Assembly: GCA_054601695.1 (NCBI GenBank)
Contig: BAAHQB010000241.1
Span: forward strand, 1 to 64,000
DNA: 64,000 bases
Direction: 5' to 3'
Source: Amorphochlora amoebiformis
Taxonomy: Eukaryota; Cercozoa; Chlorarachniophyceae
Shown here one piece after another: positions 24,436 through 64,000 of this stretch; position 1 is the stretch's first letter, and every line of letters starts with the position of its first letter. Under the pieces are notes generated by a model. That model was not told where the DNA came from. It made no database searches and saw only the letters and a program-made list of their open reading frames with translations. Both the position numbers and the translations under genes were made by a program.

Positions 24436-25510
24436 TTGCTCACATATATGTACAAAAACACACACACGCACACGCACACTGCATATACGTAATTCCATCT
24501 ATCCATATACATGTATGTATATGTGTATATTGTAGAGTAGATATATTGTATATGAAAGAACCGTCGCTGTTTGTTTTCCGCAGTCCCCACATGGCGATCC
24601 TTTGAAGGAAAAGGAGTGCTTTTGCTTGACGTTGGAACTCGGCCCCATCCCAACCCCCATCCCGACAGACGACAGGAGATCACTGCCAGCCTCAGCCTCA
24701 GCCTCAGCCTCAGCCTGGATGTTGTCGTCAAGACTCTTTTTAACGTTGGACTCGCTCCAAAGAGATTTTGGAGTTTTTTTCGATTCGTGTGCTTTGACTG
24801 CTTTGCCTGATATTGCTGATTTGCCTGATATGCCTGATATGGCTGATTTGCCTGATATGCCTGATATGGCTGATTTGACTGATATGCCTGATATGGCTGA
24901 TTGGCCTGATATGCCTGATATGGCTGATTTGCCTGATATGCCTGATATGCCTGATATGGGTGACTTGCCTGATATGCCTGATATGGGTGACTTGCCTGAT
25001 TTGGCTGCTATGGACTGATTCGAGCCGTTGGGAGTGAGTTTGGTACTGAGGTTGGTACTGAGGTTGGTAACGGGTTTTAAGCCTTTGGTTTTGGAGTTCG
25101 AGTTGTGTATTCTCTTAGGGTCGTTCATTTTGTCGGGGTTGAGTGCGCGTTCGTGTCTTTGTTTGAGGGTATGTTTGTGCTTGTGTTTGAGGTTATTTTT
25201 GTGCTTGTGATTGTGGTCGTGGTTTTCGTTTTGATAGGGATCCAAGGACATGGAACCCACAAGCTTGCTTAGCTCTTGCTCCTGCACCTTTGTTACATTC
25301 ATACCATAATACATATATATATATATAGATATATGTACCTAACTTTAATATATATATGAATATACACGATATATACGTGTATATTCATATATATATTATA
25401 TATATATATATATATATACCTAACTTATATCTATTTAATATATACGTGTATATTCATATATTATGTATATATATGTGTATATATATTATATCTATGTATA
25501 TATGTGTGTA

Positions 25511-25565
<55 letters not shown>

Positions 25566-25586
25566 GTGTATGTGTAAATATATATA

Positions 25587-25663
<77 letters not shown>

Positions 25664-25720
25664 CAATTGTAGGTATGATACAAACTTGGCATTAATAAAA
25701 TCTGCAACATTCCCACCAGG

Positions 25721-25763
<43 letters not shown>

Positions 25764-27168
25764 CATACTATGTAACACAGGTTCGTATAATAGATAAGTT
25801 GCATTAAAAAAACCTGCAACATTCCCACAAGACGATCGAGCGCATCATCCCTAGAGTGACTGTCCGACTGCGTGTGGTAGTACTCAGTGTGTCGATGGTC
25901 ATGGTCGTATTGAGGGTGCACATGTTGACGCTTTCCATCTTGCTGACGCTCCGCCGACATCGGCGAGCCCCAAGCCGAAAATGCTCCTGAGTCATTGATG
26001 CCCTCGAGGTCAAACAAGGGTTCATCTCCCGCCGAATAAAAGCGCGATTCCCCCTTGAGCGAGCGAGAAAGATCTTCCGGCGCCGACGCGGGCTTAGGAG
26101 GGAGGCCAGCGCGGATGTCTTGAGAGTTATGTTGGGACTTTTGGCGTCTCGAAGGGCGGGATCTACGCTTGGCCCGCTCCCGATTCCTGGCACCCCTAGG
26201 TGGATCGGGATGTTGGCAAGTGTCAAACACTCCGGGCTGGGCGGCTATGTTGGTTGGGGAGGACGTTTCTTTCAATTCGCTAGCTGCGGAAGGCGAGAAA
26301 CTTGAAATAAGAGTCGAGTCGGTGTTGTTCGACTTGCCCCAGTTGCCGCTCTGGAGGGGGGACCGATCGGGCTTCCCGCTGCTGAGTTATTATTTGTTAT
26401 TCGAACACACATACGATTACTAACACCACAAAGACGAACTACCTGACCATGTTTCAGTATGTGACCCGGCATATCAAAGTATAATTGAGTAGAGAGTAGC
26501 TAGCTAGAGTCACCTTGTTGGCTTCCTGAACACTCCACGTGTAGCCTTTTCACTGTCCTCATTGCCGTATTTGCCGTAGTCTTTGCCGTACTTCTTGCCG
26601 CTTTTGCCGCTCATGCGTCTCTGGATACATCGGCGCCTCGAACCACGCCCGAAGGCCTCAATCTCGTCTTCATTTTCTTCTCCTTGCTCTTCGTGTTCTT
26701 GCCAATGTTTTAAACCTTGTTTTCGCCCTTGTTCTTGTTGATTTTGTTCATGTTCTCGCTCTCGTTCGTGAAATCCATCTTGTTCGTCATCTTGTTCTCC
26801 ATTTTGGCCCTTATTACGCGACGCCAGGCGGCGAATGTTGAGATTCTGAGGACCGTAGTTGCTCGATCCACTCTTGGCATTCAGCAAACCTTTTTCACGA
26901 CGTAACCGGGCCATTTCGGCCTGTGTTCGTTGTAATAGTATGTATGTATGCATCCATGTATAGAAATTTTTTATAAGTCCATACTCATGTATGCATAAAT
27001 ATGGATACACCTGTTTAAGTATGTATGTAATATAATATAATATATATGGTATATAAACATGCAAACACGCACATGTATATACAGACAACATATTATATAT
27101 ATATATATATATATGTATATAATAAGTATATAATATGTATATAATATATATAATATGTACATATAAAC

Positions 27169-27209
<41 letters not shown>

Positions 27210-28014
27210 TATAGATGTATATTTACTCCTGAAAGCTTGTTCTTTTTCGGAATAATCTTCGCCGGTCGTTGCCCCTTCGTCCGGACCCTCCGGACCCTCC
27301 TACTCGACTCACTTCGAATAGGCCCCCCGACAAGATGTCTTCCTCCTTGTCCTCCCTGTCCTCCCTGTCCTCCCTGCCTTCCCTGACCTCCCTGCCTTCC
27401 CTGACCTCCCCTCCCTCCTCCCGCTCCCCTCCCGCCTCCTGACCCTCCTCGCAAGTCAAGTCCAGACTTGTTTGAGAGTGCCTTTTCCTGCCTCAGCTTG
27501 GCTCTACGCTCGGCTGCTCTCTGGAGCTTCGAGTGTGATTGAGCCTCCAGAAGCGCTGCCTTGCTGTTTGCCTCCCTTTGCTGCTCAATCTTCGACTTGC
27601 TCTTTGCGTCCCTTTGGCGTTCAACCTTCGACTTGCTCTTACCTTTCTTCCTCCTACCTGCCTTGCGGCTTCTCCCAATCCCTTTCCTCGTGCTTGGACT
27701 ACTTGGAACCTCCGCCCGCTTATTCGCGAGACAAAATTTCTTCAAAAACAACAATCAATACATTACTACCTGCATACACGTGTATTGTATGCACAAATAC
27801 AAATATACAGATGTCACATACTTTACATAAATAAATTACATTTGCAAATATGTATTTGTATATACATACACATATATATATATTAACTTATAACTATATA
27901 TATATATACTTATCTACATAAGTATATGTAATGTATATATACATTTCTATACAATATATATATATACATACATATGTATGTATATATATATATATTAATA
28001 TATATTTATACATA

Positions 28015-28083
<69 letters not shown>

Positions 28084-28133
28084 TATATATAGATATAGAT
28101 ATATACATATATATATATATATATTTTTTTATA

Positions 28134-28215
<82 letters not shown>

Positions 28216-29476
28216 GCTTAGGATTTTGAAACCGTATGATTTTGTTGCAACATGTCATTCCTTCGGGTCTGCTCCGTAAGCTGAATGCCCAACAGGAGCA
28301 AAACCATACGTTAAATATCTTGACAATCGCGCTTAGACATCTAGACAAAGGCGGTTAGACATCTAGACAAAGGCGGTTAGACATCTAGACAAGATCATTA
28401 GACATCTAGACAAGACGGTTGACATCCAGTCAAAGAGGGTTAGACATCTAGACAAAGACGGTTAGACATCTAGACAAGATCATTAGACATCTAGACAAGA
28501 CGGTTGACATCTAGACAAAGAGGGTTAGACATCTAGACAAAGACGGTTAGACATCTAGACAAAGGCGGTTAGACATCTAGGCAAAGAGGAGTGAGAGTTT
28601 TGGTGTGTGTGTTTGAAGGCACCTTATCCTTGAGGTCCTGCTGCTCTTTCCTCATATCATTGACAATTTCCAACAGCCTCTCAACCTCTCCCACGTGTTT
28701 CTCTCCAGATTTCACAGAGGTCACGGGAATCGGCGCGCTCGGGTTCGAGTTCGGTTCCGGGTTCTGGTTCGAGTTTCGGTGGTTTGGCGATGGAGAGAGG
28801 TGAGCAGAAGCTGTCAACAGTGCACGATACGCGTTCTCATCGGGCACATAAGAAGCATGGGCGTGTTTCGAGTTCTTAACAGCAGCAGAGTGCTCCATGA
28901 TCGCTTGTAGTGGCGACGGCGACGCTACAAAACCCGAGGCTTGGACGCGGGTATTGAATCCTGTTGGATTGGCCTGTACGTGCATTGCTGCGTTTGTTGC
29001 TAGTTGCGTCGAGGGGACATCGTGGGGTGTCGGCGTCGCAAAGGGCGAGCGGTTGGACGGGGAATATGGATTGGGGGGGAGGGACGGGCTACGGTAGCCC
29101 GGGTGAGGGGGCGAAAGGGAGTGCGGCTCGTTTGATGGGTCAAGCTTGCTTCCCACTCTCAAAGGAGGGGATTCAAACCCCGACCCAGGCTCTGGCGCTG
29201 CATCTGAGGTGTTTCAGGCTCGTTCGGGATTAAGTATACACTTTTACCCATTCCAACCACCATCCGGCATTCACGCGATATATATATATATATATATATA
29301 TGATATATGATATATATATATATATATATATATATACGTATATACATATATATATATATATATATATGTCATTATGTATATATATGCATATATACGTATA
29401 TTAATATATATAATATTTTATATATATACATACAATATTATATATATATATATTTATATATATATAATTATATATA

Positions 29477-29516
<40 letters not shown>

Positions 29517-29763
29517 CACCCGCTGGCAATCTTTTCCCTTTCCTTGTGTGGGTGTGTTGAGAGAGTGCGTTTTGGGTGTGGTGTTTGTGTTTTGGGTGTG
29601 GTGTTTGCGTTTTGGGTGTGTTGTTCGTGTTTTGGGCGTGGTGTTTGCGTTTTGGTGTGGTTGTACCTAGTTGAGGCCGCTCGGCCTGGAACCTTTGCTT
29701 CGATCGCCTTTCTTCTTCTCTAACACGTGCATATATATTTATATGACTGTGGAAGTGTAAATA

Positions 29764-29830
<67 letters not shown>

Positions 29831-29839
29831 GTGTATATA

Positions 29840-29883
<44 letters not shown>

Positions 29884-30020
29884 GTATGCATATACATGTA
29901 TAAATATTTACATATTTTTTCACATATGTGTACATATGTACATACATGTATATATATATGTGTATATATTCATACATAACATATATATGTGTGTATATAT
30001 ACGAAATATAAAGATATACG

Positions 30021-30060
<40 letters not shown>

Positions 30061-30751
30061 CCTTTCTCTGGCTTCCCTTTGTTTCCTTTGGCGCTTCCGT
30101 TCCTCAATTTGCTCTCGCAAGATCTCTTTCTCCTAGAATACCAACCCAAGAACCCAACAACATAAACACCCAAATCTCAGCACTAATGAGTTTGCAGGCG
30201 CCTGTTGACAGTTTGACAGTAGTTTGACACTAGTTTGACAATTTCACAGGTCGTCGATACCCTCTCCCTTGCCTTCTCCTTCTCCCGGTCTCTCTCCTTC
30301 TGGTCCCCGAATATTTGCGAGCCCATGGCTCTTGCTCTGTTGTACGCCACTTGGTCCATCTTGGGATTGACGTTGTGAGTGTTGTGCTCTTGAGGTCGGT
30401 TGGATTGAAAGGCGAGGCTTGGTCTGTCTGACAACTTAGCTGGCCGCCCGCCATGCTGGGTGGAAATGGGCCCATGGGCAAGGATAAGCCAATTATTTGG
30501 GAGTTGGCGTTTAGAATCGAAATAAGAAAAACAGTGCTTGGTTTCTTCATATCCAAATAAGGAACAACCTTGTGAGAAACAGGTGTTTGTTTGAAACGGG
30601 CGAGTTGTGTGACCTTGTTCTTATTCGCTTTGGCTTGCTTCTCACGCGAGGCGACCTGCTCGTCGAGCATGGCGCGCTGTTCCTTGGCCTATATTTATTA
30701 TCAAACAATATAATACCCTAGATATTACATATATATATCACACACACACAC

Positions 30752-30794
<43 letters not shown>

Positions 30795-30802
30795 ATATAC
30801 TC

Positions 30803-30855
<53 letters not shown>

Positions 30856-31484
30856 TCAATAGATATATACAAATGTATATGTTCAATATGCCTATTGATA
30901 TATACATTTATATTTATATATATATATATATATTATATATATATATATATACACATACATATGTGTGTGTGTGTGTGTGTGTGTACATATGTATACATTG
31001 ATACACAAGATCCTCATATTGTACATGATGTATACATCTACGGTATTGTAGATGATGCATACATCTACGGTATTATAGATGATGCATACATCTACGGTAT
31101 TATAGATGATGCATACATCTACGGTTTTATAGATGGTGCATACATCTACGGTATACGAAACCTTGCGAATCTTGTCCGCCCTCTCATCCCTCCCAATCAC
31201 AAATGCCCCCCCCACACGAACGCTTCCCCCAATGTTCCCGACTCCGGCCCCGTCAGCACCCGAATTGGCATTGGCATTAGCATTGACATTGGCATTGGCA
31301 TTGGCATCCATGCCTCTCTTTGACTGCCTTCGCCCATAGCGCTGTAGGAGCGTCTGGTCGGATGTATGTGTTTTTTGACGCCTTATCGGCGCCCCACCGC
31401 CTCCTCGATCGTTCCCAAATGGAAAATATATGCCATCGTCCGAACATTTAACCTCTTCACTCCTATGTTGGTGGGATTTATATA

Positions 31485-31530
<46 letters not shown>

Positions 31531-31720
31531 TACATACACTTAAACATTACCTTTACGTATGCATATACAGATATGTGTATGTATGTATGTATATGTATGT
31601 ATATACATATATAATATGTATATGTATGTATATATAAATATATAACATATACATATATGTAGATACATTTATATACACATATAACCCATTTATTAACCCA
31701 TATACATATATTATATATGT

Positions 31721-31759
<39 letters not shown>

Positions 31760-31817
31760 GTGTGTGTGTGTGTGTGTGTGTATGGATATATATATATATA
31801 TATATATATGTGGGTAT

Positions 31818-31868
<51 letters not shown>

Positions 31869-31875
31869 GGTATGG

Positions 31876-31908
<33 letters not shown>

Positions 31909-32691
31909 CCAGATGCTAAGAGCAGTGGTCGAATAAGGGCTTAGGTCCTATATTGGTGTGATGTGATCGTCCGATTAGGGCTCAGGTCCGATGTTGGTGG
32001 GATTGTCGGATGAGGGCTTACGTAGAGCAGGATTTGGGCTTAGGTTTAGGGCTTACTCGTTGTTGGTCGAGTGCAAGGGTGTTTGGGCCGTGAGGGTTGG
32101 GGTTCTACAGTGCAGCTCATCCATGGTCTCTTCAACACGCCGCATCCTGTCGTCAGGGTCCAACTCGCGAAACAGGCTCTTACGCCTCCCCATCGCTCCT
32201 GGCCCACGTGTTGACTCTGGCCTTGGGCCCAGCCCTGGTCCTGAGCCTCCCTGGACAACCTTTGTGGACATTGGAGCGACTCGGGCTTGGACAGAAGAGG
32301 GAGACTGGACGTGCTCTGTTGCTTGTCCGAACTCCGTGCTCACTTTTGGGGAGATGCCATGTAGCCGACTGTTAAATCTGGTTGCGGGTGGAAGGGGCTG
32401 TATGCTGTCTTGTAAAACCCCCGCACCCCCGATGATGATCGTCGTGCCGTTAACGGTATGACTGCTCATACCACTGCTTTTGGACGGGACCCGCGTCTTT
32501 TTGCTGCTGCTCTTGCTTTTCGTCACGGTGGGGGAACGGAAGTACTGGGCTTCGCCCAAAGCCTCTCGGGCAAGAACGTTTGCCTTGTTGTTTTATACAA
32601 ATATATAAACAAACGCTACTTGACAATCAAAAACATACATCTCAAAAACATATATCTTAAATGTATGAATATAGATACTATGCATACATGC

Positions 32692-32734
<43 letters not shown>

Positions 32735-32745
32735 TATGTATTAAG

Positions 32746-32787
<42 letters not shown>

Positions 32788-32932
32788 TTGTGTGTGGATA
32801 GATAGAGAGGCCCCACAAACCAAGGACCAAGTCAACCAGGCATGATACAACAATAATAATATAAATATATTAAATATATCTTATGTATCATGATATAGTA
32901 TTTTATACATATATATGTATACATAAATGTGA

Positions 32933-33014
<82 letters not shown>

Positions 33015-33112
33015 ATCATTACATATCATGCCTAGTTGACTTGGTCCTTGGTCTGTGGGACCCCTCTATCTATCTGTCTATCTATCTCTCTCTATCTCTG
33101 TCTCTCTCTATC

Positions 33113-33160
<48 letters not shown>

Positions 33161-33446
33161 GATATATATTTATATTATTATCATTATTATTATAGCATGC
33201 CTGGTTGACTTGGTCTATGAGGCCTTGAAGGCCCTTTTCCTTACCTCCCGCCTGATTCACCCGAATTTCCACACAACACAAACGTCATCACCTTCAAACA
33301 AACACAAAACCCAAACCATAGCCAAAGGCCAATCATGGGAAAAAAACAGTCCTTGCACATATATGTATGTAGAGAATGTAAGATAGGTAAGCTGCCTTTT
33401 TAGCATCCCTCCCTTTGAGTTTGGCCCCGAATCTCGCCACCCGTTT
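23644..33446 (-). CDS. Low-complexity coiled-coil protein with C-terminal B-box-like zinc finger (gene B; 5' end unresolved)
   Basis: Exons, 5' to 3' on the minus strand: 33396-33446, 32057-32583, 31162-31462, 30614-30688, 30261-30434, 30062-30132, 29667-29719, 28623-29203, 28233-28280, 27227-27739, 26514-26920, 25829-26381, 24562-25287, 23644-23724. Phases close for about 1,386 residues. Content in order: a Ser/Pro-rich part, an N/A-N/V repeat ([18 protein letters not shown]), Lys/Arg/Glu-rich coiled-coil segments ([15 protein letters not shown]), a Pro/Ser-rich block, [11 protein letters not shown] repeats, a His-rich segment and ISGKSAISG repeats. The last two exons join as CGDC-x8-CDDC-x4-CVEC, a B-box spacing (C-x2-C-x8-C-x2-C-x4-C-x2-C). 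The protein may be a scaffold; that is inference. The start codon was not found, and exon 1 leaves by a possible GC donor. The end may extend past a GTAAGA donor at CDH. If the 24562 donor is unused, the stop is at 24499. Confidence 0.6.
23690..24260 (-). repeat. Acceptor-plus-exon array before the last gene B exon
   Basis: On the minus strand about 15 degenerate copies of TTTGNAACAGATTGGTTGCG and ATGAATGTGACAATG occur. The final copy is the true AACAG acceptor and the start of the zinc-finger exon at 23724, so upstream copies contain decoy acceptors and fragments of exon code. Confidence 0.85.
24290..24450. repeat. (TA)n, last gene B intron
   Basis: TA tracts fill the intron between the array and the exon ending at 24562. 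Confidence 0.85.
24815..25016 (-). repeat. Coding ISGKSAISG repeats in gene B
   Basis: In-frame 27-bp (9-codon) DNA repeats (CCTGATATGGCTGATTTG on +) within the exon 24562-25287. Each encodes KSAISGISG or a variant. Lengths remain multiples of three, so coding constraint is kept. Confidence 0.85.
28318..28590 (+). repeat. 22-bp array (GGTTAGACATCTAGACAAAG)n, gene B intron
   Basis: About twelve units with GATCATTAGACATC and ACGGTTGACATC variants; a higher-order block of about four units is repeated once. Confidence 0.95.
31000..31165 (-). repeat. Donor-junction array, gene B intron
   Basis: After the exon end AAG|GTTTCGTATACCGTAGATG on the minus strand, ACCGTAGATGTATGCATCATC recurs about four more times. 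The unit begins at the intron's 5' end. Confidence 0.7.
31490..31910. repeat. (TA)n with GTGTG islands, gene B intron
   Basis: TA tracts with a (GT)n at 31759-31780 and two copies of ATGTGGGTATGGATATATAT. Confidence 0.9.
32600..33230. repeat. TA tracts with an inverted repeat, gene B 5' intron
   Basis: The segment near 32805-32880 (ACCAAGTCAACCAGGCATGA) recurs inverted at 33165-33230 and at 33028-33062. TA tracts separate the copies. Confidence 0.75.
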
Positions 33447-34300
33447 CTGTTCGCCAAGCAGACATCAAAACACCGAAAACAGTTTTAATACAGCAACAAG
33501 CAATAGTCTAACAACAGGAAACAGGAGGAAAACTGAGGGGAAGCGGAAGAATACGGGGGCAGAAGGCGAAGGGTGGGAAAGAAGGATGGCTGCGAGCGAT
33601 AGGGGATAGGCGGTCGTGACAATGGCACGCATAAAAAAGTCGAGATGGGAGGCGAGTGAAGAGGAGGAAAACTGGAGGACGGCAGAGAAGGAGAGTATGC
33701 AGGAAGGATACAGGATGGCAGCCAGGGAACCGCGGGAGACTGGAGAGAGTTATGCAAGGGGCGAGACCAGCAGACGGGAGGGTATGGGAGGGAATGGGAG
33801 AGAAATAGGAGGGTATGTTAGGGTATGGGAGAGTATGAGAGGATATGCGGGGGTATAGGATGAACGGAGTGAGGGGAGCAAACGGAAATGGGAGAAAGCA
33901 AGGTGAGGTTGGAGTGTTTCAATCCCAAAAAAATATGAGTCAGGAGTGTGTTGACGGTTTAGGTGGGTTAGTTGCTGAGTGCGTGACCCCATCGCGTTTA
34001 TGGTTGTTCCGGTTGTTGTGTTTCTTTGTTTTGGGTTTGGCGCCAGTCTTGGCTGAGGTTTGGCGCGCGGGAGCAAACATGCGGTCGAAACAGCGGAAAC
34101 GCCACGAGCAAAGGTAACGCCACGTGTGGAGAGGTGTCGAGATCGTGTGAGATTTCAATACAAACTCGACGGATATCCGAGCTGCCAGATCTCTGAGCTC
34201 CATCTAATAATCACCACAGTTTCAAAGCTTGCAAAGCTTGAAAGGGGCCAGCACGCGCAGCGTAAATGGCAGTCGTGACTGTTAAACGAACATTCAATTT
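33447..34300. other. Gene B upstream region, purine-rich with unconfirmed ORFs
   Basis: Bases 33500-33900 are purine-rich on + (GGGAGA, GTATGGGAG arrays) and give open but low-complexity frames both ways. A minus frame from 34203 to 33940 (88 codons) and a plus frame at 34060-34278 overlap. Neither resembles a known family. The gene B start or promoter probably lies here. Confidence 0.35.
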
Positions 34301-35280
34301 GAATCAGTGGTCTGTTCCAAACTCAAAGTAAATTACTACCATGACACAAGCTCACTTCATTGGAAATGTATAGTATGACATCCTCTAGAGGATGAAATGT
34401 ATAGTATGACATCCTCTAGATCCTCTAGATCCCCTAGATCGAATAGAAGACTTCAAATTCATATATATGCATTATCTTTTAGCAGATATGTATGCTAGAT
34501 ATGTACATGTGTTATAATATTGTACATCTTACTCTAGTTACGCTGTAGCCAACTAGCCTAATCTACAAAACATTGTACTACATCTAGTAGCTTTACTGAG
34601 ATATACCAGTTACTATCAGTAGTAATTTTAGATCTCGAGCTCTAAATTTGAAGCACTAGATCTCGAAGCTCTAGATCTCGAAGCTCTGGGATCGAAGCTT
34701 TAGGTCCTAGCCTCTAGATATCTATATCTCGAAGCTCTAATATAAGATCTCGACGCTCCGGAACTAAGGTGGTCTAGACTCTCTCTAGACTCCAGAGGGT
34801 GTAGAATCTAAATTCGATTCAGTAAAATTTAATGAGGTGCATTGAATATTGTACAATACAATTTCTACAGTTTTAGAATTTGTCTAGTTTGTATACTAGA
34901 CATTCTATTAGTATTCCGAGACTTAGACTATAGTACTTGGGGACTCAGTTCAGCCAATATTACGTATGATGTAGTATTTTACGTATAGTATCGAGTCTAG
35001 GAGCTAGTAGCTAGAGTTGTTAGACTTTAGAGCTTGACTCTAGAACTAGTAGAAGAATCTAGAGTCTATTAGAATTATTATAGTCTAGATAGAGTGTCTC
35101 TTCTAGTGACACGTCGTACATCTTAGTACTATAGCTAGACTAGATCTAGTACATCTAGTACAAGTACTGTGAGATAACTTCAAATTTTTAATCAGTGAGA
35201 TCTAGAAGCCTGACTGACCGGGAATCCGGGATGGGTAGTGAGTCTAGTAGATCCAGTAAATACACCGTGATGAACATGTC
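34301..35280. other. CTAG-rich spacer between gene B and CTH
   Basis: No gene. Dense CTAG palindromes (TCTAGA, ATCTAGATC) and short copies of CGAAGCTCTAGATCT (34630-34745). Its composition is like 18710-19400 and 63140-63640. Confidence 0.8.
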
Positions 35281-35391
35281 GTTAATAAAATCAAGACGAT
35301 CGAGCGCATCATCCCTTGCGTGACTGTCCGACTGCGTGTGGTGGTACTCAGGCTGTCGATGGTCATGGTCGTATTGAGGGTGCACATGTTA
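35281..35391 (-). pseudogene. Stray duplicate of a gene B exon end
   Basis: About 100 bp match 25829-25925 (the 3' part of the gene B exon coding [20 protein letters not shown]) at roughly 95 percent, same strand, with the donor side replaced. It encodes the related [20 protein letters not shown]. It is cut off by a TA tract and has no flanking exons, so it looks like a duplicated exon fragment. Confidence 0.8.
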
Positions 35392-35434
<43 letters not shown>

Positions 35435-35527
35435 ATATATTTGGACTCTAGGGAGATGCAATTGCAATGCTGCACAGCATTATTACTGGTAGTAGTACAC
35501 AATGGGCGGTTACCTAGCCTACGCCAC

Positions 35528-49691
<14,164 letters not shown>

Positions 49692-50004
49692 GATGGATTT
49701 CGGAGGGTTCCGTGCGGTATATCAAATATCAAATTTCAAGATCCCGTACGACACGTGTGATACTTCCAATGATTTTTTCCGAACAAATCGCCGAGAATGG
49801 TATTGATTATCACTATGCCTTATATCGTCTTTATATGTCGATATATCCAATACTTTCATATCTCATATATCTATCGAAGATTCTATGTTCTGGTCAAACA
49901 TCCGAAGAGAGGTTACACATTGTTGGTAGTCTCAAATATCCCCCGAAGCCCCGGGTGAGGAAAAGCTATAATTCTTCGACAAACAACTGACAAGTGAAGT
50001 CAAC
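49692..50004. promoter_or_regulatory. Divergent 5' region, CTH and ARM gene
   Basis: 313 bp separate the two start codons. The sequence is unique, without microsatellites, and contains no CTAG cluster. Shared promoter function is inferred from the head-to-head arrangement. I see no named motif. Confidence 0.55.
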
Positions 50005-62813
<12,809 letters not shown>

Positions 62814-63107
62814 GCGATGATTTACATAACCGACCAGCATCAACTAACCAAAAGTCCTTTTTCTTCCTAAAAGATTCAACGTGGCAGCGTGCGTGGCGTG
62901 GGTTCTGGATAGCCAGATGCCTTGAGCGTCCTCGCTTGCTTGGAATACGCTGGCTGCCTGTGGTGTTGTTGCATGGGGTTGGATCGGGTGTTAAACTTGT
63001 CAAGGCTTTGTTTTAATCTGCACACGCACACAGAAACCTTTATTTGTCAATACTGGATTAAGACACGCTACGTCACTCTTTCAAACCTACATATGCATAA
63101 ATATGTG

Positions 63108-63146
<39 letters not shown>

Positions 63147-63306
63147 GTATCTAGATATACTAGATATACTAGATATACTAGATATATAATTACAAATATA
63201 TATATATATATATCCAGTGTATATATATATATATATATAGATATACTAGATACATCTAGTACATACTAACGAACATCTAGAATATATACATATATATATA
63301 TATACT

Positions 63307-63342
<36 letters not shown>

Positions 63343-63659
63343 TAGATCTAGTAGATATGTATCTCTATATACATATATATATATATATATATAAATCAAG
63401 ATATATATATATATATCTAGTATCTAGAGTATATATATACATATATATGTATATATGTATATATGTACTAGATGTAATAATATATAAAAACATCATCATA
63501 GTATATACCTCTAGACCTAGTGACCTAGTATACTAGGTATATACTATTTCTAGTATTTACTAGATTTATCTAGAGCATCTAGAGCACATATATCTAGTAA
63601 ATATCTAGATATATATAGATATATATACTATATAATATACATATACTAGATATAGATAC

Positions 63660-63720
<61 letters not shown>

Positions 63721-63734
63721 TATCTAGATTATAC

Positions 63735-63785
<51 letters not shown>

Positions 63786-64000
63786 TATACATATATTGAT
63801 TTAAATATATCATATAAGTTATATATTTTATATATTATATATATGCAAGTTAGTACTCAGTAGTAGTATACTATTCTACTAGTGCTTGTAAGGTCATGGA
63901 GTCATTGGATAGAGAAAATACTTTGACTGTCAGTACTTAGACTACAATGTTACTAGTGTTAATTGTAGTTAGATACACTCGATACCTAGGATACGTTGCG
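62814..64000. other. ARM gene 3' spacer, CTAG/TA-rich
   Basis: Bases 62814-63095 are unique 3' flank without a supported frame. From 63140 there are TA tracts with many ACTAGATA, ATCTAG and TCTAGA units (63140-63640), then TA again and unique sequence to the end. No gene seen. Confidence 0.8.

Noticed and set aside
33940-34278. Overlapping frames on both strands upstream of gene B
   Set aside because: Neither shows family similarity or clear splice links; kept only as part of the spacer description.

Overview
The window is the left end of a eukaryotic chromosome. It opens with about 930 bp of CCCTAA telomere (TTAGGG on the other strand), followed by repeat-rich subtelomere and five spliced genes. 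Most introns are canonical GT-AG. They are numerous and almost all packed with (TA)n and minisatellite arrays. The coding exons are GC-balanced and encode ordinary eukaryotic proteins. I cannot name the organism. TTAGGG telomeres, dense introns, tiny exons and microsatellite-swollen introns suggest a free-living or parasitic protist.

Layout: 1-931 telomere with a variant heptamer. 932-1321 copy of a TIR element. 1318-5417 purine tracts, TA tracts, short arrays and internal telomere-like patches. 5418-7170 (-) a four-TM, synaptogyrin/MARVEL-like gene (gene D). 7171-7625 short divergent promoter region. 7626-18348 (+) UDP-glucose 4-epimerase (GALE), 12 exons. 18349-23643 convergent spacer: CTAG-rich DNA, (TA)n, a 1.4-kb hexamer array, a TIR element copy, a 25-bp array. 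23644-33446 (-) a low-complexity coiled-coil gene ending in a B-box-like zinc finger (gene B). 33447-35527 spacer with a CTAG-rich tract and a stray duplicate of a gene B exon. 35528-49691 (-) cystathionine gamma-lyase (CTH-like), 16 exons totalling only about 1.2 kb spread over 14 kb. 49692-50004 divergent promoter. 50005-62813 (+) a giant armadillo-repeat protein with a C-terminal PH-like domain, about 23 exons. 62814-64000 CTAG/TA-rich 3' spacer.

I built the gene models by hand: each junction was checked for splice dinucleotides, reading phase and, for GALE and CTH, family similarity. The phases close across all exons of GALE (363 aa) and CTH (400 aa). The 5' end of gene B and one ARM exon remain uncertain.

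The main discovery candidate is structural. In all five genes many intron arrays are tandem copies of the adjacent exon-intron junction: the last or first exon bases plus the splice site, repeated two to a dozen times into the intron. The introns seem to have grown by local tandem duplication of their own splice junctions, leaving rows of decoy splice sites. Other notable features are a ~520-bp alternating CG tract inside a GALE intron, a TIR element family that always carries TGACGTCA, CTAG-rich DNA at the 3' ends of genes, and several non-GT intron starts.
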